Shown: positions 28,216 through 42,200 of the stretch, piece after piece
How positions within the stretch are numbered: position 1 is the first letter of the stretch
How the letters are laid out: the number at the start of each line of letters is the position of its first letter
DNA from: Lineus longissimus
Taxonomy: Eukaryota > Nemertea > Pilidiophora > Heteronemertea > Lineidae
Direction of reading: 5' to 3'
Assembly (NCBI RefSeq): GCF_910592395.1
Contig: NC_088318.1
Coordinates: forward strand, 1,674,001-1,738,000
Length of the DNA: 64,000 nucleotides
Notes under the pieces: generated by a model
What the model was told of the DNA's origin: nothing
Databases searched by the model: none
Seen by the model: the letters and a program-made list of their open reading frames with translations, nothing else
Translations under genes and position numbers: made by a program

Positions 28216-30254
28216 CTTGTCCAGTGCATTCCAGTTAACCAACCTCGCTTCCAGGACATTTTAGGACCTAGGCGTGAGGTTGTGTGGCGAAATGTGAATT
28301 TGTCTTCACGAGTAGGTTGTGACTTTCCCTTCTGGACGGTTTGTTATAAATGAATTGGAGGAGTGTTTGTGGCTTGTTGGTGACGAAATCCCTTTTATGG
28401 TTGGTATGTCATCACTGGTATTATGTGTCAGTTAGGCCCTAAAGATCACCATGCAGGATTTGGCCATGATTGTGACTTATATCCATCAGGTGGGGTGGTG
28501 GGAGACAGAGAAAGTGGTCTGAACGCCACTTTTGGTTATTGCAAATGAACTTCCTCTGTTATATCTTATTCTTCACTGTAGGACAAATTCTTATAAGAGG
28601 CTGTGCCAGGAGCCATATACCAATGATCTCTTTTAGGCTGCCCCAAGGTGAATTTGAAGTTTCTTTTTATCTGCAGTGCCATTTTTGTGATGCCACCTTC
28701 TACCAGGGACTGGGTGGAGGAAGTCCTTGGAAATAACGTCATGGCACACAAGTTTTCGCACTCTTGTAGGTTGTGGCCAGGTGTTTCCATGAAGATGGAT
28801 CAGCAGACAGCAGAGGATAAATAAAACTGAAGACAAAATCTTAACAAACTTGAATATAGCTGTTATTTATTTTTTGTACCACAACATGGGGGCCACCCAA
28901 TAAGAATGAATCCAGTCAACACAATGAGAATTTTGTTCCCTCCCCCAGGCTCGATGTCTACAATAAACAATCCAGCCCAATGATCAATCAATTAAACATG
29001 ACCCAAGATAGTCGCTGTTACAAAATTTCCGTTCCAAGTGGATGGCCACATACCTTACATCTATAAAACATGTACAACAATTTACAAAGAATAAATAGTG
29101 TTACAAAGAGATGTGATGATGACATAAAACAAGTGTACCCAAACCCGAATCTCTTTCAGTGGAACTTCTATCTACAGTATTACTGATAACAATCATATGT
29201 TCACTCTGAATTCATAATACTCTTTTCATTTATGTATACCCTAAAGGCAAGACAGCCTCACATAGTACCAAAGGTGATCCATTTTACCAGCATGACCCGA
29301 CTGGATCCTATTTCACATTCTGTGCCAAGTGCATAGACTGTGTCATCAGACAATATCAGTCATGAGATGCAGAATTATTCAGATTCAGAATTAACACATT
29401 AGAGTTTGTCCCGTCCAATGGCGTGTAGAGAACATTTCCATAATTCAAAGCATGGCACAAGCCACCATTCCGAATATGAAGATGTACCCATATGCCAAAG
29501 GCCTAACCATAACCAAAATTCTATTCACCGAGATCCGCGAGCTACAATCCTGAAATGGCGTTAACTTTTGGGACACCTTGAATGTGATTATAACAAAGAC
29601 GAATGACATAGATTGTGTACCATGATAACAAAGATTCCTGTGCATCTAATTTCAATCTACTCAGTTGGCAACATTGTCCAAGTTGAGTAATCTTTTACAT
29701 GATATAGCCAGTGAAAACATAAATAAGTGCAAATCTGAAGTTTCTTGGTGAGAGTAACCAACTCCATTACAATGATTTAATGACCATTAGTGATTCCTTC
29801 CCCTATACACGTGCAAATGTGCAATGAGACTTCAATACTGAGATCTAATTAGAAAATACTTTGAGATGACCATTACAGATATCATTATGGTTCCAAATAT
29901 GATACATGAAAATAATCAAGTACTTTCGGCAGTGTCTGTCGCTGATACTATTGTCTATTTAACATGAAATGGCACTTGGGTTTTTCTTCACCTCCCATCT
30001 CACAGAAATTTTATAAGATTAATAGCAGACAAATAGATAGATTTATAACTTACAATGAAGGGCAGCTGGAGAAACATTCAGCTTAAATCAATTTATGAAG
30101 AAAAAACATAAATAATAAGTACCAAGGCCAGGTATGATTCTTTACAGATTCTTTTGAAAATAAACATTTTCGTCTGATTTTCCACTACTGCTAGTCCTTG
30201 AAGGTTCCTCAAATGCTTGGCAATGGTAGGCAATACAAGAGAATCATGTCCGTA
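28216..30254. other. TMX3 3'UTR and PEDS1 upstream region
   Basis: No conserved coding frame. On the minus strand, AATAAA near 28863-28868 is a plausible end for TMX3 transcripts, giving a 3'UTR of about 1.4 kb. That leaves about 600 bases (28216-28850) for the PEDS1 promoter and 5'UTR. Confidence 0.4.
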
Positions 30255-33200
30255 TCAGTCGTTTTTCTTGTCGTCAGGAGACTTCGGGATGGTCGGCGTT
30301 TCTTTGGCTCCAACTGAAAAGGGACAGGTTGAAATATGAATCACCAAACTATCTCCCACAAATGCTATTTCATTTCTTCAAAATGAGTCACGTAATGGCC
30401 GCAAAGACGACCACAAAGTTAATGCTTACTCTTTAACATTTCTGCATCTTCTAATTCGACGGCATTCCGTTCGATGGCAGGCTCCTCCTCTTCCTCCTCC
30501 TCTGTATATTCTTCATCAGACGTCTCCATGCAGCAGAGGCCGTAGCAGACGATACTGATGATGGCCGTCGGGATGCCAAACATCACGAAGAAAAGGATGC
30601 GTGATGACTGCCATATACTCTGAAAGATGATACACAGACCTTCATCATCAGAAGCTGTGGGCCTGTTTCCACACGTTGACTACAGCCGATTTGTTCATCA
30701 CTATTATCGACGCTGGGGTGTCCTGCAGCTTGCCCCTATTCATCTTTATAAACTTTCACAGAAGATTTAAATATTTTAATAGCAGATATGGATCCCTTTA
30801 AGAGGGAGTCAGACATTCATAAGCAAGCTAAATCTATGCAGACACTACTTGTTTAGTCTCCTCTTTCCCCGTCTCAAATCAAATTTGGAAAATCCTTTTC
30901 TGTGTATTACCAATATTGTCATAACATCATTGGGAAATCTTGGCTCAATAATTGTGCATTATCAACTCACCAAAAGTGTAGTAAAAATATCATAGAGTAA
31001 CCTTTTTACTCTTTGTAAGAACCCAGTGCCTCCATGAGCCTGCAAGCAATAAGTATCAGCATGTTTTTATTAGTAAAATAGCACAGCTCGCAGTCCGAGT
31101 GGAAAAAATAGTTCTATTCAGCACCACAAAGATGGCACCACTGGTGAAAATGATTGGTACAAAGATGGAGAACAATTTATTTCACATCTGATCACAACAT
31201 GGCTATTAAAGTAAAGAGACTTGCCAAAGACCACAAGCTAATATGTAGCTGTAAGACCTAAAGGTACACATTTAATCGAACTCATGAAATGCGTCGTCAG
31301 TTAAGCTAGGACAGACTATCAAAAATACATCAACACCAGAAGACCAGAGAATGAGAATGGCCCTGAGGAAAGTACCAGGTGCCAAGCAGAAGACAATCAC
31401 CTCAATTTTTTCTTCTTTTACATCCACAAGGAACTTTTCAAGAACATCAAGTGGCATATCTTCGACGGGTTCCCTTGGCAGATAGTAGAGCTGGGTCTCG
31501 GGGTTGAGGACGAGCAGGTTTGGGGTCGTCAGCTCCGACATCGTGATCGAGTTGCCTGATTCTGTGTCCCCCATCCAAATAAACTGGAACGAGCTGAAAA
31601 AGAAATCGTACAGGACATCATTTTAAACAATGTTTTTTCTCAGACATTTTCTGAACGATTGATTATAAAAAATGTTTTATGAAGGGAAAACAGTGTCAAC
31701 TGTCTAAGCAAATTTCTACTTACTCATGATACTGCTCTATTTTTTCCATTGCCAGTAGCTCACCCATTGCTTTCACTCTGAAAAGGCACAAATGCAATAA
31801 AAGAATAAGCGGAAATTGCTGGGTTGGAAAGTAATCACAGATTGCTGTAATCACCGGTTCTTGTCGCAGGCACCTGCGATGACCATTACAAACGAGCAAT
31901 TTTTGTCACACGCAATCATGATCACCGGTTGCATTGATTTAAATTTCTCATTTGTGGGTTGCTGAGCACTTCAATGAAGGAGGTGCACAGTAATCAAGAC
32001 TGCCTAACATTTTGCTAGATTCTACACTATTTTTCCTCTAACATGTCTAAAATTCTCAGATGATTGAGAGTTATCACTAAATACATTAACACAAGAGTAA
32101 ACAAGGAAAAAGACAAGTTGTCCAGTGAAGCCGAGCAGACGGCTTGTTTAGATGGGCTCGGTATGCACACCTCACCTGGGGAACACCAGGGGAGGCATAA
32201 ATATTTGGTAAGAAGTGTCAATATTTTTACAGTAACTGCCTGCTGAGGTGGCAGGACAACTGGAAATGTAGCTAAGTTGGCTTTCTTATACAAGAGTTTC
32301 CGGTCGATGGGGTTTGAAAGGCAATTGGTGTTTTATGTTTCAGATCATAGGCATTGTTTCCTTAATCCAGTCAAGTCATCAACTGAAATGGACTGCCATC
32401 TGGGACATAAGATTACAGTCAAGTTGACATCAGATTTAAAACCAGGGTTTCTGCCAATACTCGTTTTGAGGGTATGTTTTGGGAGGGATATTTTTTCTGA
32501 AGATTCCAGCTTATTCTGTTCTCCCTGTCTTAAACTTCAGAGAAATCAAGTCGAAGAACCGGACCACACCAACATTCGTGCCAAGGGTGTTGCATGCATC
32601 AATTCCTATCCAAGGAAGCAATACTTCTGGATAAACACCCAACTGGTATGAGTTCTTTGGAGAAGGCCCATTAGGCTCATTAGTACCAGCTATCATGGTA
32701 GACCGTGCTAGGGTTTCTTCAAACCTGATCCAGCAAGGTCTCAAGAAAGAAGCTCGATCACTGCACAAAAGTACAGCTGAACCTTAAATCAGATTTCAGC
32801 ACCGAGAAACCAGAAACAAGCAGCTAATACACCAGGAAGGGTGAGCTCACAACCCACTATACTCTTGATATCATATCCAGAGATTGTCTGGTGTCTTCCA
32901 TCTACTCCCCATAATGAAATATCCAAAAGACACCATGATGAAAGAAGCAGATGTGATTGATATTCTTGCAATCTTGTCCATTTCCTAAATTTGCAATCTA
33001 CACACTAGATGAGTTCACTCCATCAATTTCCAACTCATTGGCCGAGCTGCCGAGCCCCACACTGAATCATCACACACCAAATAACCTATCAAAGTCGACA
33101 TGATCAAGAGCTAAATGAAATGAGATGTTTTCATCACGAATCAATCAAGGTAGGAAGCAATGGACGCCACTTTTACGACATCATCATATTTCCAATGGCA

Positions 33201-36200
33201 GAAAAGGTCATCTGAACTTGGAAGTGTATCGCTGTTTTGGATTTGTGTCCCTGAACAAGGCACTTAATCCAACTTGCTTCTCTCCACCAAGGAGTGAAAG
33301 GGTCTCTAGCAGGCAGAGTTAGCCATGAATGATGAGTCCTAGCACTGAAAGATGACCTGTCAACTCCCCAGAGAGGAATGACTAGGCCAAAAGCTACAGT
33401 AATGATAGGGCAAAGCGCTTGTGAGTTGAATCAAATGTGAATCAAGTACGAGTGCTCTACAAATGCTGAACAAATTATCATCATTTTATAATGAAACCCT
33501 ATCCTTTATTGGTCATTTCTGCCACTTGGGTACCATTTGAACCTTTGGTTGCAGTGGTACTTGTGTTTTTGTAGTGGTTCCACCTTTGGAAATGGCCCGA
33601 TGAGAGGACCTTGAAAGACCCTCGAGACAAGGCAGAGGTTAGTCAGCCATTGAAAACAGTTGTGCTTTTAGGTCAAGTTTATACACACAAAGTTCATTTG
33701 AGAAATACTTAAGAAACACTCACAACAGTATCAGGTTTCATCATCTTGTAAAGCCAGACAAATCATTTTCTCTGTCTCAATTTGCATCAGAAAGTACATT
33801 ACACTCATGAAAAAAAGTTTTGTGCTTGATGACCAAGTTGGCTAGTGTGAAACAGATCTGTTTAGGCCGGGAGTCACTGAGCACATCCAACTTTCACTCA
33901 CTCGAGAGGTTATCATTCTATTAGGCAGCGTATCTATCAAGAGCCAATAGCAGGATGAGCAGGAAGTCGTGACCGGTGGCGAAACGCGAGATGGGAGGAA
34001 ACGGTTGATCACAGGTGTTCCGTGGAGGTCGGCAGTTAAATGTTCTATTATTCTAGCGGAATATAGCTAATTAAAGGGAAAACTCTAGAGAGTTTGATGC
34101 GACTACTGTTATTCTACTGAGGGGAAGTGAGTTTTAAGAAGAACGATTGCAACGAACGAAAGTACAATTCTGACTTTAGTGCCGAAGAGAAGACAACCAT
34201 CAAGATTCGAAAGATTCAGAGATACGGATATGCTCGGCATACTTGAATCTTTAGCAAGTTTGGTGAGTCGACTTAAAACTTTTTAGATCAGATAAATTTA
34301 ATCAATTTTGGAGAAGCTATGATGGCTAGTTAGATGACTGCCACCCACCTTTTTAAGCATATTTCATAACGGACTGTTATCAAGTGAGATGGCTTTATAA
34401 GTCAGGATGAATGACTGTGCCATGAACTCGGGTGAATTTTGAAAAAAACACCTCAGAACAGACAGTCACTAAGTACATGTACAAGTCACTGGATATGGTA
34501 TGCAACCAAAAACTGGGTTGATTTTTTTCAAAGAGTTAACAAATCAAGTGGTCTCCATCTAAAATGAAATGGCCAGAGGGGCACTGAGCTACCTTGTTAC
34601 TGAGAATGTGGCAAAATGGATTGAGGGGCACTGAGCTCCCTTGTTACTGAGAATGTGACAAAATGGATTGAGGGGCACTGAGCTCCCTTGTTACTGAGAA
34701 TGTGGCAAAATGGATTGAGGGGCACTGAGCTCCCTTGTTACTGAGAATGTGGCAAAATGGATTGAGGGGCACTGAGCTCCCTTGTTACTGAGAATGTGAC
34801 AAAATGGATTAAGGGGCACTGAGCTCCCTTGTTACTGAGAATGTGGCAAAATGGATTGAGGGGCACTGAGCTCCCTTGTTACTGAGAATGTGACAAAATG
34901 GATTGAGGGGCACTGAGCTCCCTTGTTACTGAGAATGTGGCAAAATGGATTGAGGGGCACTGAGCTCCCTTGTTACTGAGAATGTGGCAAAATGGTTTGA
35001 GGACGTACGCCAAAGACTGCGCTATCTGTGGTGGCTTGTGTCAAGTTATAGGCCTATAGCTGTTCAAACCAACCATTGCAGCTGTATTATTTTTGAGTTA
35101 CTGAAAAATCTTTTTTTAAAAGCTTAATTTCATTAGATGAAACTGGTCTGATGATATCTATCAGACTGGGTGACCTCATTTAGACATTGTTCCGAGGACT
35201 GTATGAAACAGGAATGCAAGAGGAAGTTTCAACCTAGGATGATTGGTTGTATATTTCCTGAGTCAACCCACTTTTTGTATCATATTATTCTTGCAAACAT
35301 TCGCAGACTTGTTTTTATGAAAGATTCATATACAAGATAAGATACTGAATTTTATTCGTTTTGTTTATCATATACAAATGCTTGTCAGTTTTATACACCT
35401 CTGGCCCACATTTCATTTTGCAGCATCTTCATTTCGACCACTAGCATGAAGTATCTTATAAATCGTGTGAATTACTTGTCTTTACTTTTCTCGGTTTGTT
35501 CACGTTCTCCAGTCAGGCCATTCTGAGAAACCTGGTGGAGTGATACAAATGGTATTTTTCAGGATTTTCGTGGCTTTTGGTTGAAAATCGTGTATAAAAA
35601 TATTATTGGCTTGAAAAATATAAAAGGTGAAAACTTCTTTTTATCTATTATTCAGGTAACGGCGTAAATGAGAGAGTAAACAAGACAAGGACAGTTCTGA
35701 AAAGGTTTCTTTTGCAGAATACTCTGTGATAAACGTTAACAATGGAACAGGGATTATCTACAAGACATATAGGATGTACCATTCTGATAGTCCTGTGTAT
35801 TTTAAGCACCCATGTCTCAGCGACGTTTTATTATCCATATTACAACTATTACCATAGGCAGCGTCCGACAAAATGTGCGTATTCCCTCGTGGTAAACGAG
35901 GTCTCAGGAACAAAATGTCCAGAACTCATGCAGAGACTTCAGGCTGACCAAGCGTCGGCTAAGTTACAGAAGGAGGCTACACCACGCTCAGAGTCAACGT
36001 CAGAAACGAAGAAAATCAGGGAGGAATTACGAAATTTTGAAGCGACGTTTTACAAAGAAATGTCTCGGTTAAAAGACCTGAACATGACAGTAAAGATCCA
36101 ACAAGACACTTTAGAAGATACGCAGAAATATGTCAAGAAAAAGGTTCTCAATGCGACGCGGTTCGATTTATTGATTAAGAATATGGATAAAAAGATTGAG

Positions 36201-39200
36201 AAACAGTGGACGTATATCCAGGATTTAGAATCGAAAGTGTTCGAGGTGATGACAAGTTTGGGCGAGTTGAATCTGATGCTGGAAAAGAGGCTACCTAAGA
36301 TGAATGACCTCGATACGAAGATTATCAATGTGGAGTCTGTGGCCAAGGTCAAGAACTGTGGATTAGGCAAGAACACCAAGTATTATCGCGGTGAGTATCC
36401 CATATTTGCAAGCTTTGGCAGAAACAATTTCACCAGAATGAGGCATTCTTTAAAAGCCTCAGTGATATGTCAAGGATCCTGTTGAGTGTGAAAGTTATTG
36501 GGAGCCAAGCGAAGGCGACAAGGGTGCCCTATAACTGCTTTTTGACACCCTCAAGAAACTTCATAGAATATGGTAACTGGAGGTATCATTTGTCTCCCCA
36601 AGCACCGAGTGGGTGGAGCAAGAATGCGGGCCAAAATCGAGGTGGCACCCCAGGTTTTGGGCAAGATGGCAGCTCCACCCATGATTTGAGTGGCACAGAC
36701 CTAGCAAAAGGAATGTTGAAAACTGTTTACTGAATAGCAGCAACCGCAGCAAGAAGTGTTCCTTTGTTAACATTTCTCTCTCCGTTAACTGAGTATGTTT
36801 GCACACAAACATACGGTGCTAATGTTTCAAGCTGTCGGAAAAAAAGCGTCAGGTTCTTATTTTCCATCCTCCCATGAAAGAAAATTACGCAGTCAGAAAG
36901 GCTTAAAAACAATTTAGATGAACTGGCCGTCAGAAATGATTCGTTGAGTACTCAGGTGAGGGGACACAACACAACAGGTGAGAGGAGAAAATGGGTTTTG
37001 TCGGCGGTTTCTACGAAGAAATATAGAAAATATGCCACTCCATCATTTGTTAGTTGAAGGTTGTAATTTCGTTGGTGCGGTTGATGAACTTCATTTTTAA
37101 ACAGGTGAAGTTTTCTTGTAAGGTTGAGGTCGTATTACAGGAAGTTAGTGAACACTCGAAATGTCTGAGCCTCTCCTTCCGCATTTACAGATAATCGAGA
37201 AATATATGGCCGAGGAGAAGAAAATTTATGCATGATTTATTGCGTGACTGATAGAAAAAGGTGAAGGAAATTGAAACAACATTTGTTTGAGGATAGCTGT
37301 CAGTTCCACTTAGGTTAAACTAAAGCAAGCACGGTTAGTGTCTTGCCCCAGGGCAGAGAGGAAGAGTGGGAACCTTTCACGGTGATTTTCCACATTGTCT
37401 CAGCATAATTGTCCGGATCTTCATTTTCAGATTGTCTCCACATCTACCTGAGCGGCCATCGGAAGAGTGGTGTCTACTATGTGACACCGATCTACTCGGC
37501 CTGCCCGATACCTGTGTGGTGTGACATGGACACACCAGGGGGTGGCTGGCTCGTCCTCCAGAGACGCAAAGACGGAGCCCTCAGCTTTGACAGGACGTGG
37601 CTGGAGTACCGAGGAGGATTTGGTGACCTGAACAAGGAATTCTGGCTCGGGAATGACAATATCTTCCTCCTGACGAACCAGGATACTTTCCGACTGCGTG
37701 TCGATTTGTGGGATTTCAAGGGAAGCAGAGTGTACGCAGAATATGAGAAATTCGTCGTGGACGGTGAACGGACAAACTTTAGACTCCATATTGGTAATTA
37801 CAGTGGGACAGCGGGTGAGGGCTTGCTTCGCCATAACGGTGCAGATTTCAGCACACCTGATAGAGATAATGATGTATGGGAGAAGTATCACTGTGCCAAG
37901 GAATGGGGGGCCGGTTGGTGGTTTACAAATTGTTGGTTTGCGTTCCTCAACGGCCTTTACTCAAACTCCACCAATGTCAAATACCGTGGTGTCGCTTGGA
38001 ATGACTGGAAAAATGAACAACTTATGGCGGTGGAGATGAAGATAGTGCCTATTCTATGAGACAACTCTCCTTAACTGATTAAGAACCTTAATATTGCAAA
38101 TCATTTCCTCAGAAAATCTCAATGTTACTTTTCCAAACAGGCTGAATGTCCTAATGAGGACACAATTTAAATTGACACCCTCCCCCTCCATAACATGTTC
38201 TCCTCGAGGAGAGATATAATTTTTCTGATTTGAATCGTTATAGATTCATTACAATCGTCGACTTCTGAGGACCTATTTGGGCATGAATCCAGGGGCAAGG
38301 TTCGAGACTTTTAGACTTTTAGACTTGCATACTCAAACAAGCGTGTATCTGAAATCAGAGTAGAAATAAAATGTCTCAATTCTGGGCAAAAAAGCAAGTT
38401 CTGAATCCCATAATTCGACGAAATATCTTTGAAAAGTTGTGCTCCTACCTCTCCTGTTTCTCTTTGTTGTCTTTATCCTCGGTGTTCACCATAAACATCA
38501 CGAGGAGTTTCTTCGCTGCGGCATATTCGTTCAAATTGGCGCCTTGTACACGTGGGAAAGCAAGGAACCGCTCGACATTGATCCACTTCTCGAGCTCGGA
38601 TTTAGTAGCGGCTCCATCTGCGTCACCTTTAAAGACAAAAACAGAAAATGTTATGGAACATATTTATGTTGTATAAATATCAAGTATGTAAGGATGGATG
38701 TCATTCGAAATCCTTCTCAAAATCCTATCAAATACGGCAAGATCTGAAAAGTAACCAGAAACTGTCTACAAAATCAGTGCAAATGTACAGGTGCAGTGGC
38801 ATCAATGTTTGGTCAATATTCAAACTATTTTGGTGAGACAGATCTATGTCATCCTGCCCACTTCACGAATGCATGAAGATGCGTCTCCATCTGATGGTCT
38901 TCAATGGAATTACTTAACCTGTATTACACAGCAAGCTCTAAGCCGAAGGCTAAAATACACATGTAGTGTATGCTGTGTGTGCACACATCAAGACTAATTG
39001 ATATGTTAGAGCGAAGCCAGGTCCTCAAAACAGTGTGTGCAGCAACTGTGATTGTACATATCAAAGCAAATGTATTGAGATGAAAACTACAAGAAAAGCT
39101 TATGAAGAGCCAATTGAGGACTGCATAGAAAACCTGTCTCGATTGATTGCAGGTACCAAAGTGCAATGGTGAGCAACAGTTTACAAGGTGGAAAATGAAA

Positions 39201-42200
39201 CTATTGAACACAGCCATCAAGATGCAAATGACAATACAACATTGCTGACTTACTTTTGATCTCAACCTCTGTTTCAGCTTTTGAGAAAAATAACGTCAAG
39301 ATATAAGAGAACTGAAGAGTGTGGATAGTCATTTTTCCAAGATTTGTTGCATTTGTCTTGCGACACTGAGGTACGAGCATCCAAGTTTAGATTCGGCATG
39401 AAGGTTTCACAGTGCAAATGCACCCTCCGAAAACGTCTCACAGCCTCAATGTGGCGTGGCCGACGGTTGCCAAGGCCTGGATGGTCGCAGAATAACAAGA
39501 TTTTTGAACGACAAGGCAATAAGAGGATGTCTGACTACAGAGACAAATGAAAGTGACAACACTGACTTCAGACAGTCTATTGAAATAGAAAACCAACTTA
39601 AAGAAAACGCCCAGTGGTGTGCAGAACTTACTTTTTTTCTCATCCTCTGCGGAAGGTGCAGCTTTATAAGAAAAAAATCATCATAACTTTTTTATGTTTC
39701 TGTAGAAATGTAAACATTAGAAGAATTTTTATTAGTGAGTGTGCCATATTTGTGTTATCGAGAACACATCAAGTTACACAATTGATTATATACCCCCTGG
39801 CTGGGATCTACGCCCTGGCCTGGTGTGGAAATTCAGGAACAGAGAATCTCAGTTTTAAGCCCTTTTCCCAGGACTGTAAAAGACTCTCTATCTTATCACT
39901 GCCCAAAGACATTAAAGTGACTTCACATGTATTGTAGACTTACATTTTGTACAAGAATCGCCCTCCACTGAACAAGTCTCAGAAGAATCGGATGCTAGTT
40001 GGAAAAGACAGACGAATGTTTCATAAGTAACGAGATGACCTGATTATGTAGCATTGAATGTACAGAACCAGAGGACTTGGAAACAAAGAATTCAAACCTT
40101 AGCGTCATCAGTACGACAGAGGAGAGAGTGAAGCGCGACTTAATGATAGAGATATTTTGGTGTGATGGACGAATCTGAAATTCATACTTCAGGTAGACTC
40201 CGGAACAGGCCACATGACCAACATTTCTTATTTGTGAACATGTATGTAGGCCGGCATCGAGAGACACTTGGTAAACCAGTGCAGAATTCACACACGAGGC
40301 AAAATCAACCGTTTCTGGAGGTGTAACCTTTTGAACATATGTGTGGTGATAGACAACATGTAGACTTACTACTCATTGAGTCACCATCAGCTTTTGGCTG
40401 AACTGTTTCCTCAACTGCAGCATTTACAATAAAGACAGGGAGAAAAGGTATCAGAAAGTGACTTCAAAGCAACAGAACCCTGAAGTAAACTATAGATCGA
40501 GCGCATGTACATTGTACAGAGATCAATGCTGACACTAATCATATCAGAATTTGCTGCACAGGTCGTGTTGACCATTCCAACCTCTGACCAAGAACATACA
40601 GATGATTTAGAAAATATTTAGAATGTCCTCAAATCGTGATTAAGCAGCTTATGAAAGTGCGAAAATAAGAACTTCTAAGCAGCTGTTCCATGAGGATTTA
40701 GCCGACTGGTATCAGCTGCAATGGTAGAATGTGAAGGTTAAACAAAGAAAGAGTGCGATAAACATCCTCGATTGATTTTTGTCCAAGAACTTACTTTTTA
40801 TCATTTCCTCTGCTGATTCCTCTTCAACTTCACCTTTGTTTTTAAAAAGGAAAGATGACCAATAAATTTCTTTGAAGCAACGCTCTAGGATATCTTGGGC
40901 CGACAAAATGCTTTTGTTTAGCGTAAGGGGCTCTGATCACGGAGACTCCAAGCATCACTGCCTTATCTCTAATCATCACAACGACTAGCGACACATGCTA
41001 CTTGCCAAAAGAACAACTAAAAACCACTTGCATGATGAAACACCATTAGGATTAGCACAGAGGAAACTCACCCCCACCAGTGATACCAGAGAATAGGGCT
41101 TTATACTGTTCTTACCTTCAAATGTAAACATCTTCTTATCCTTGAACACATGAACACTTGGGAATGATTCGACTTTGACATCCTGGAAAACGAGTGGGAA
41201 ATTGTATTTTGAATGAGATTACAGAGGGAATGGTAGTGGTTAAAGTGTCCTTATCCCAGCCTTAAGGTTGTGACGTTCTCCTCATTAGATCAAATTGAGA
41301 TGAATGGAAATTACAATAAAACAGCAAGGAGTCTCTCTGCGTCCCACCCAGCACTGATGCGGAAGATCTGTCTTCACTATAAACGTAGCCTTGCATGCAC
41401 TTAATACAGTGTCTCGTTCTCAGGCCAGCAGTCTCAATCTTATGATCGAGATATGGACAGCGCAATTGAGTAGCACGTGTTATGTTGGATTTGTCGAGTG
41501 CAGCTCCAATTCCACCCAACATTTTTTGGTCAAAGCATGTCAGTCTATTACTTCCACCAGCGCTGTGTTAATTCCTTACATGACTTACCCCCGGTAGCAC
41601 CCTTTTTGTAGCTGAATAAAAATAACTCTGAACACGATACTTCTCAGCTATGGCAGAGTATTTATTCTGAAATTAAAGCGGGAAAGAATGAGTCAAAGTT
41701 ATTAGGCTTATATCATATAATAGAATCGTTTATATTTAGCAATGAATGAAGTACTTAGAGTGAGCAACCAAATCGGAAGAAACTATTGAAGTATTAAGTT
41801 TACGGCCCTGAGATGAAATTATTAGGCTGAGATCATATTACAGAATCGATCAATTATAGCAATTAGTGAAGTTATTGGAGTAAGCAATCAAATAGGCAAA
41901 TCGAAAGAAATTTTGTATGGATCAGCTGCACGGCGCCTTTGATGAAATACATGTACTTACAAATAAAGTACCATAAACATCAGGCTCTCCCACATAGAGG
42001 AAGAAAACACCACTGGAATGTTGACTTCTGATTTCATGGAATCGACCCAGGCTAGTGATATTCCTCACCACTGGACTGAAAACAGACAGAAAATACGTAT
42101 TCAAAGGTCAAAGATAAATGGCTGTAAAAAGGCTTTCAATCAGCGCTAGCTAAGGCTCGAACCCATGACCTCCCGATCACAAGTCTTTCCCTCTTCTACT

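Noticed and set aside
32277-32651. 124-codon plus-strand ORF ending between an acceptor-like and a donor-like site (about 32540-32646)
   Set aside because: It has no recognisable family and no neighbouring compatible exon. It lies in a TMX3 intron. Kept as unsupported rather than called.
34576-34998. Possible CRISPR-like array
   Set aside because: The repeats are head-to-tail without unique spacers, and the genome is animal. It is a minisatellite.
41070-41115. A sixth TMX3 microexon ending at a GTGAGT near 41068
   Set aside because: A 27-nt in-phase unit can be drawn, but the intron separating it from the 41116 donor would be about 20 nt, and using the site as an alternative donor breaks the frame.
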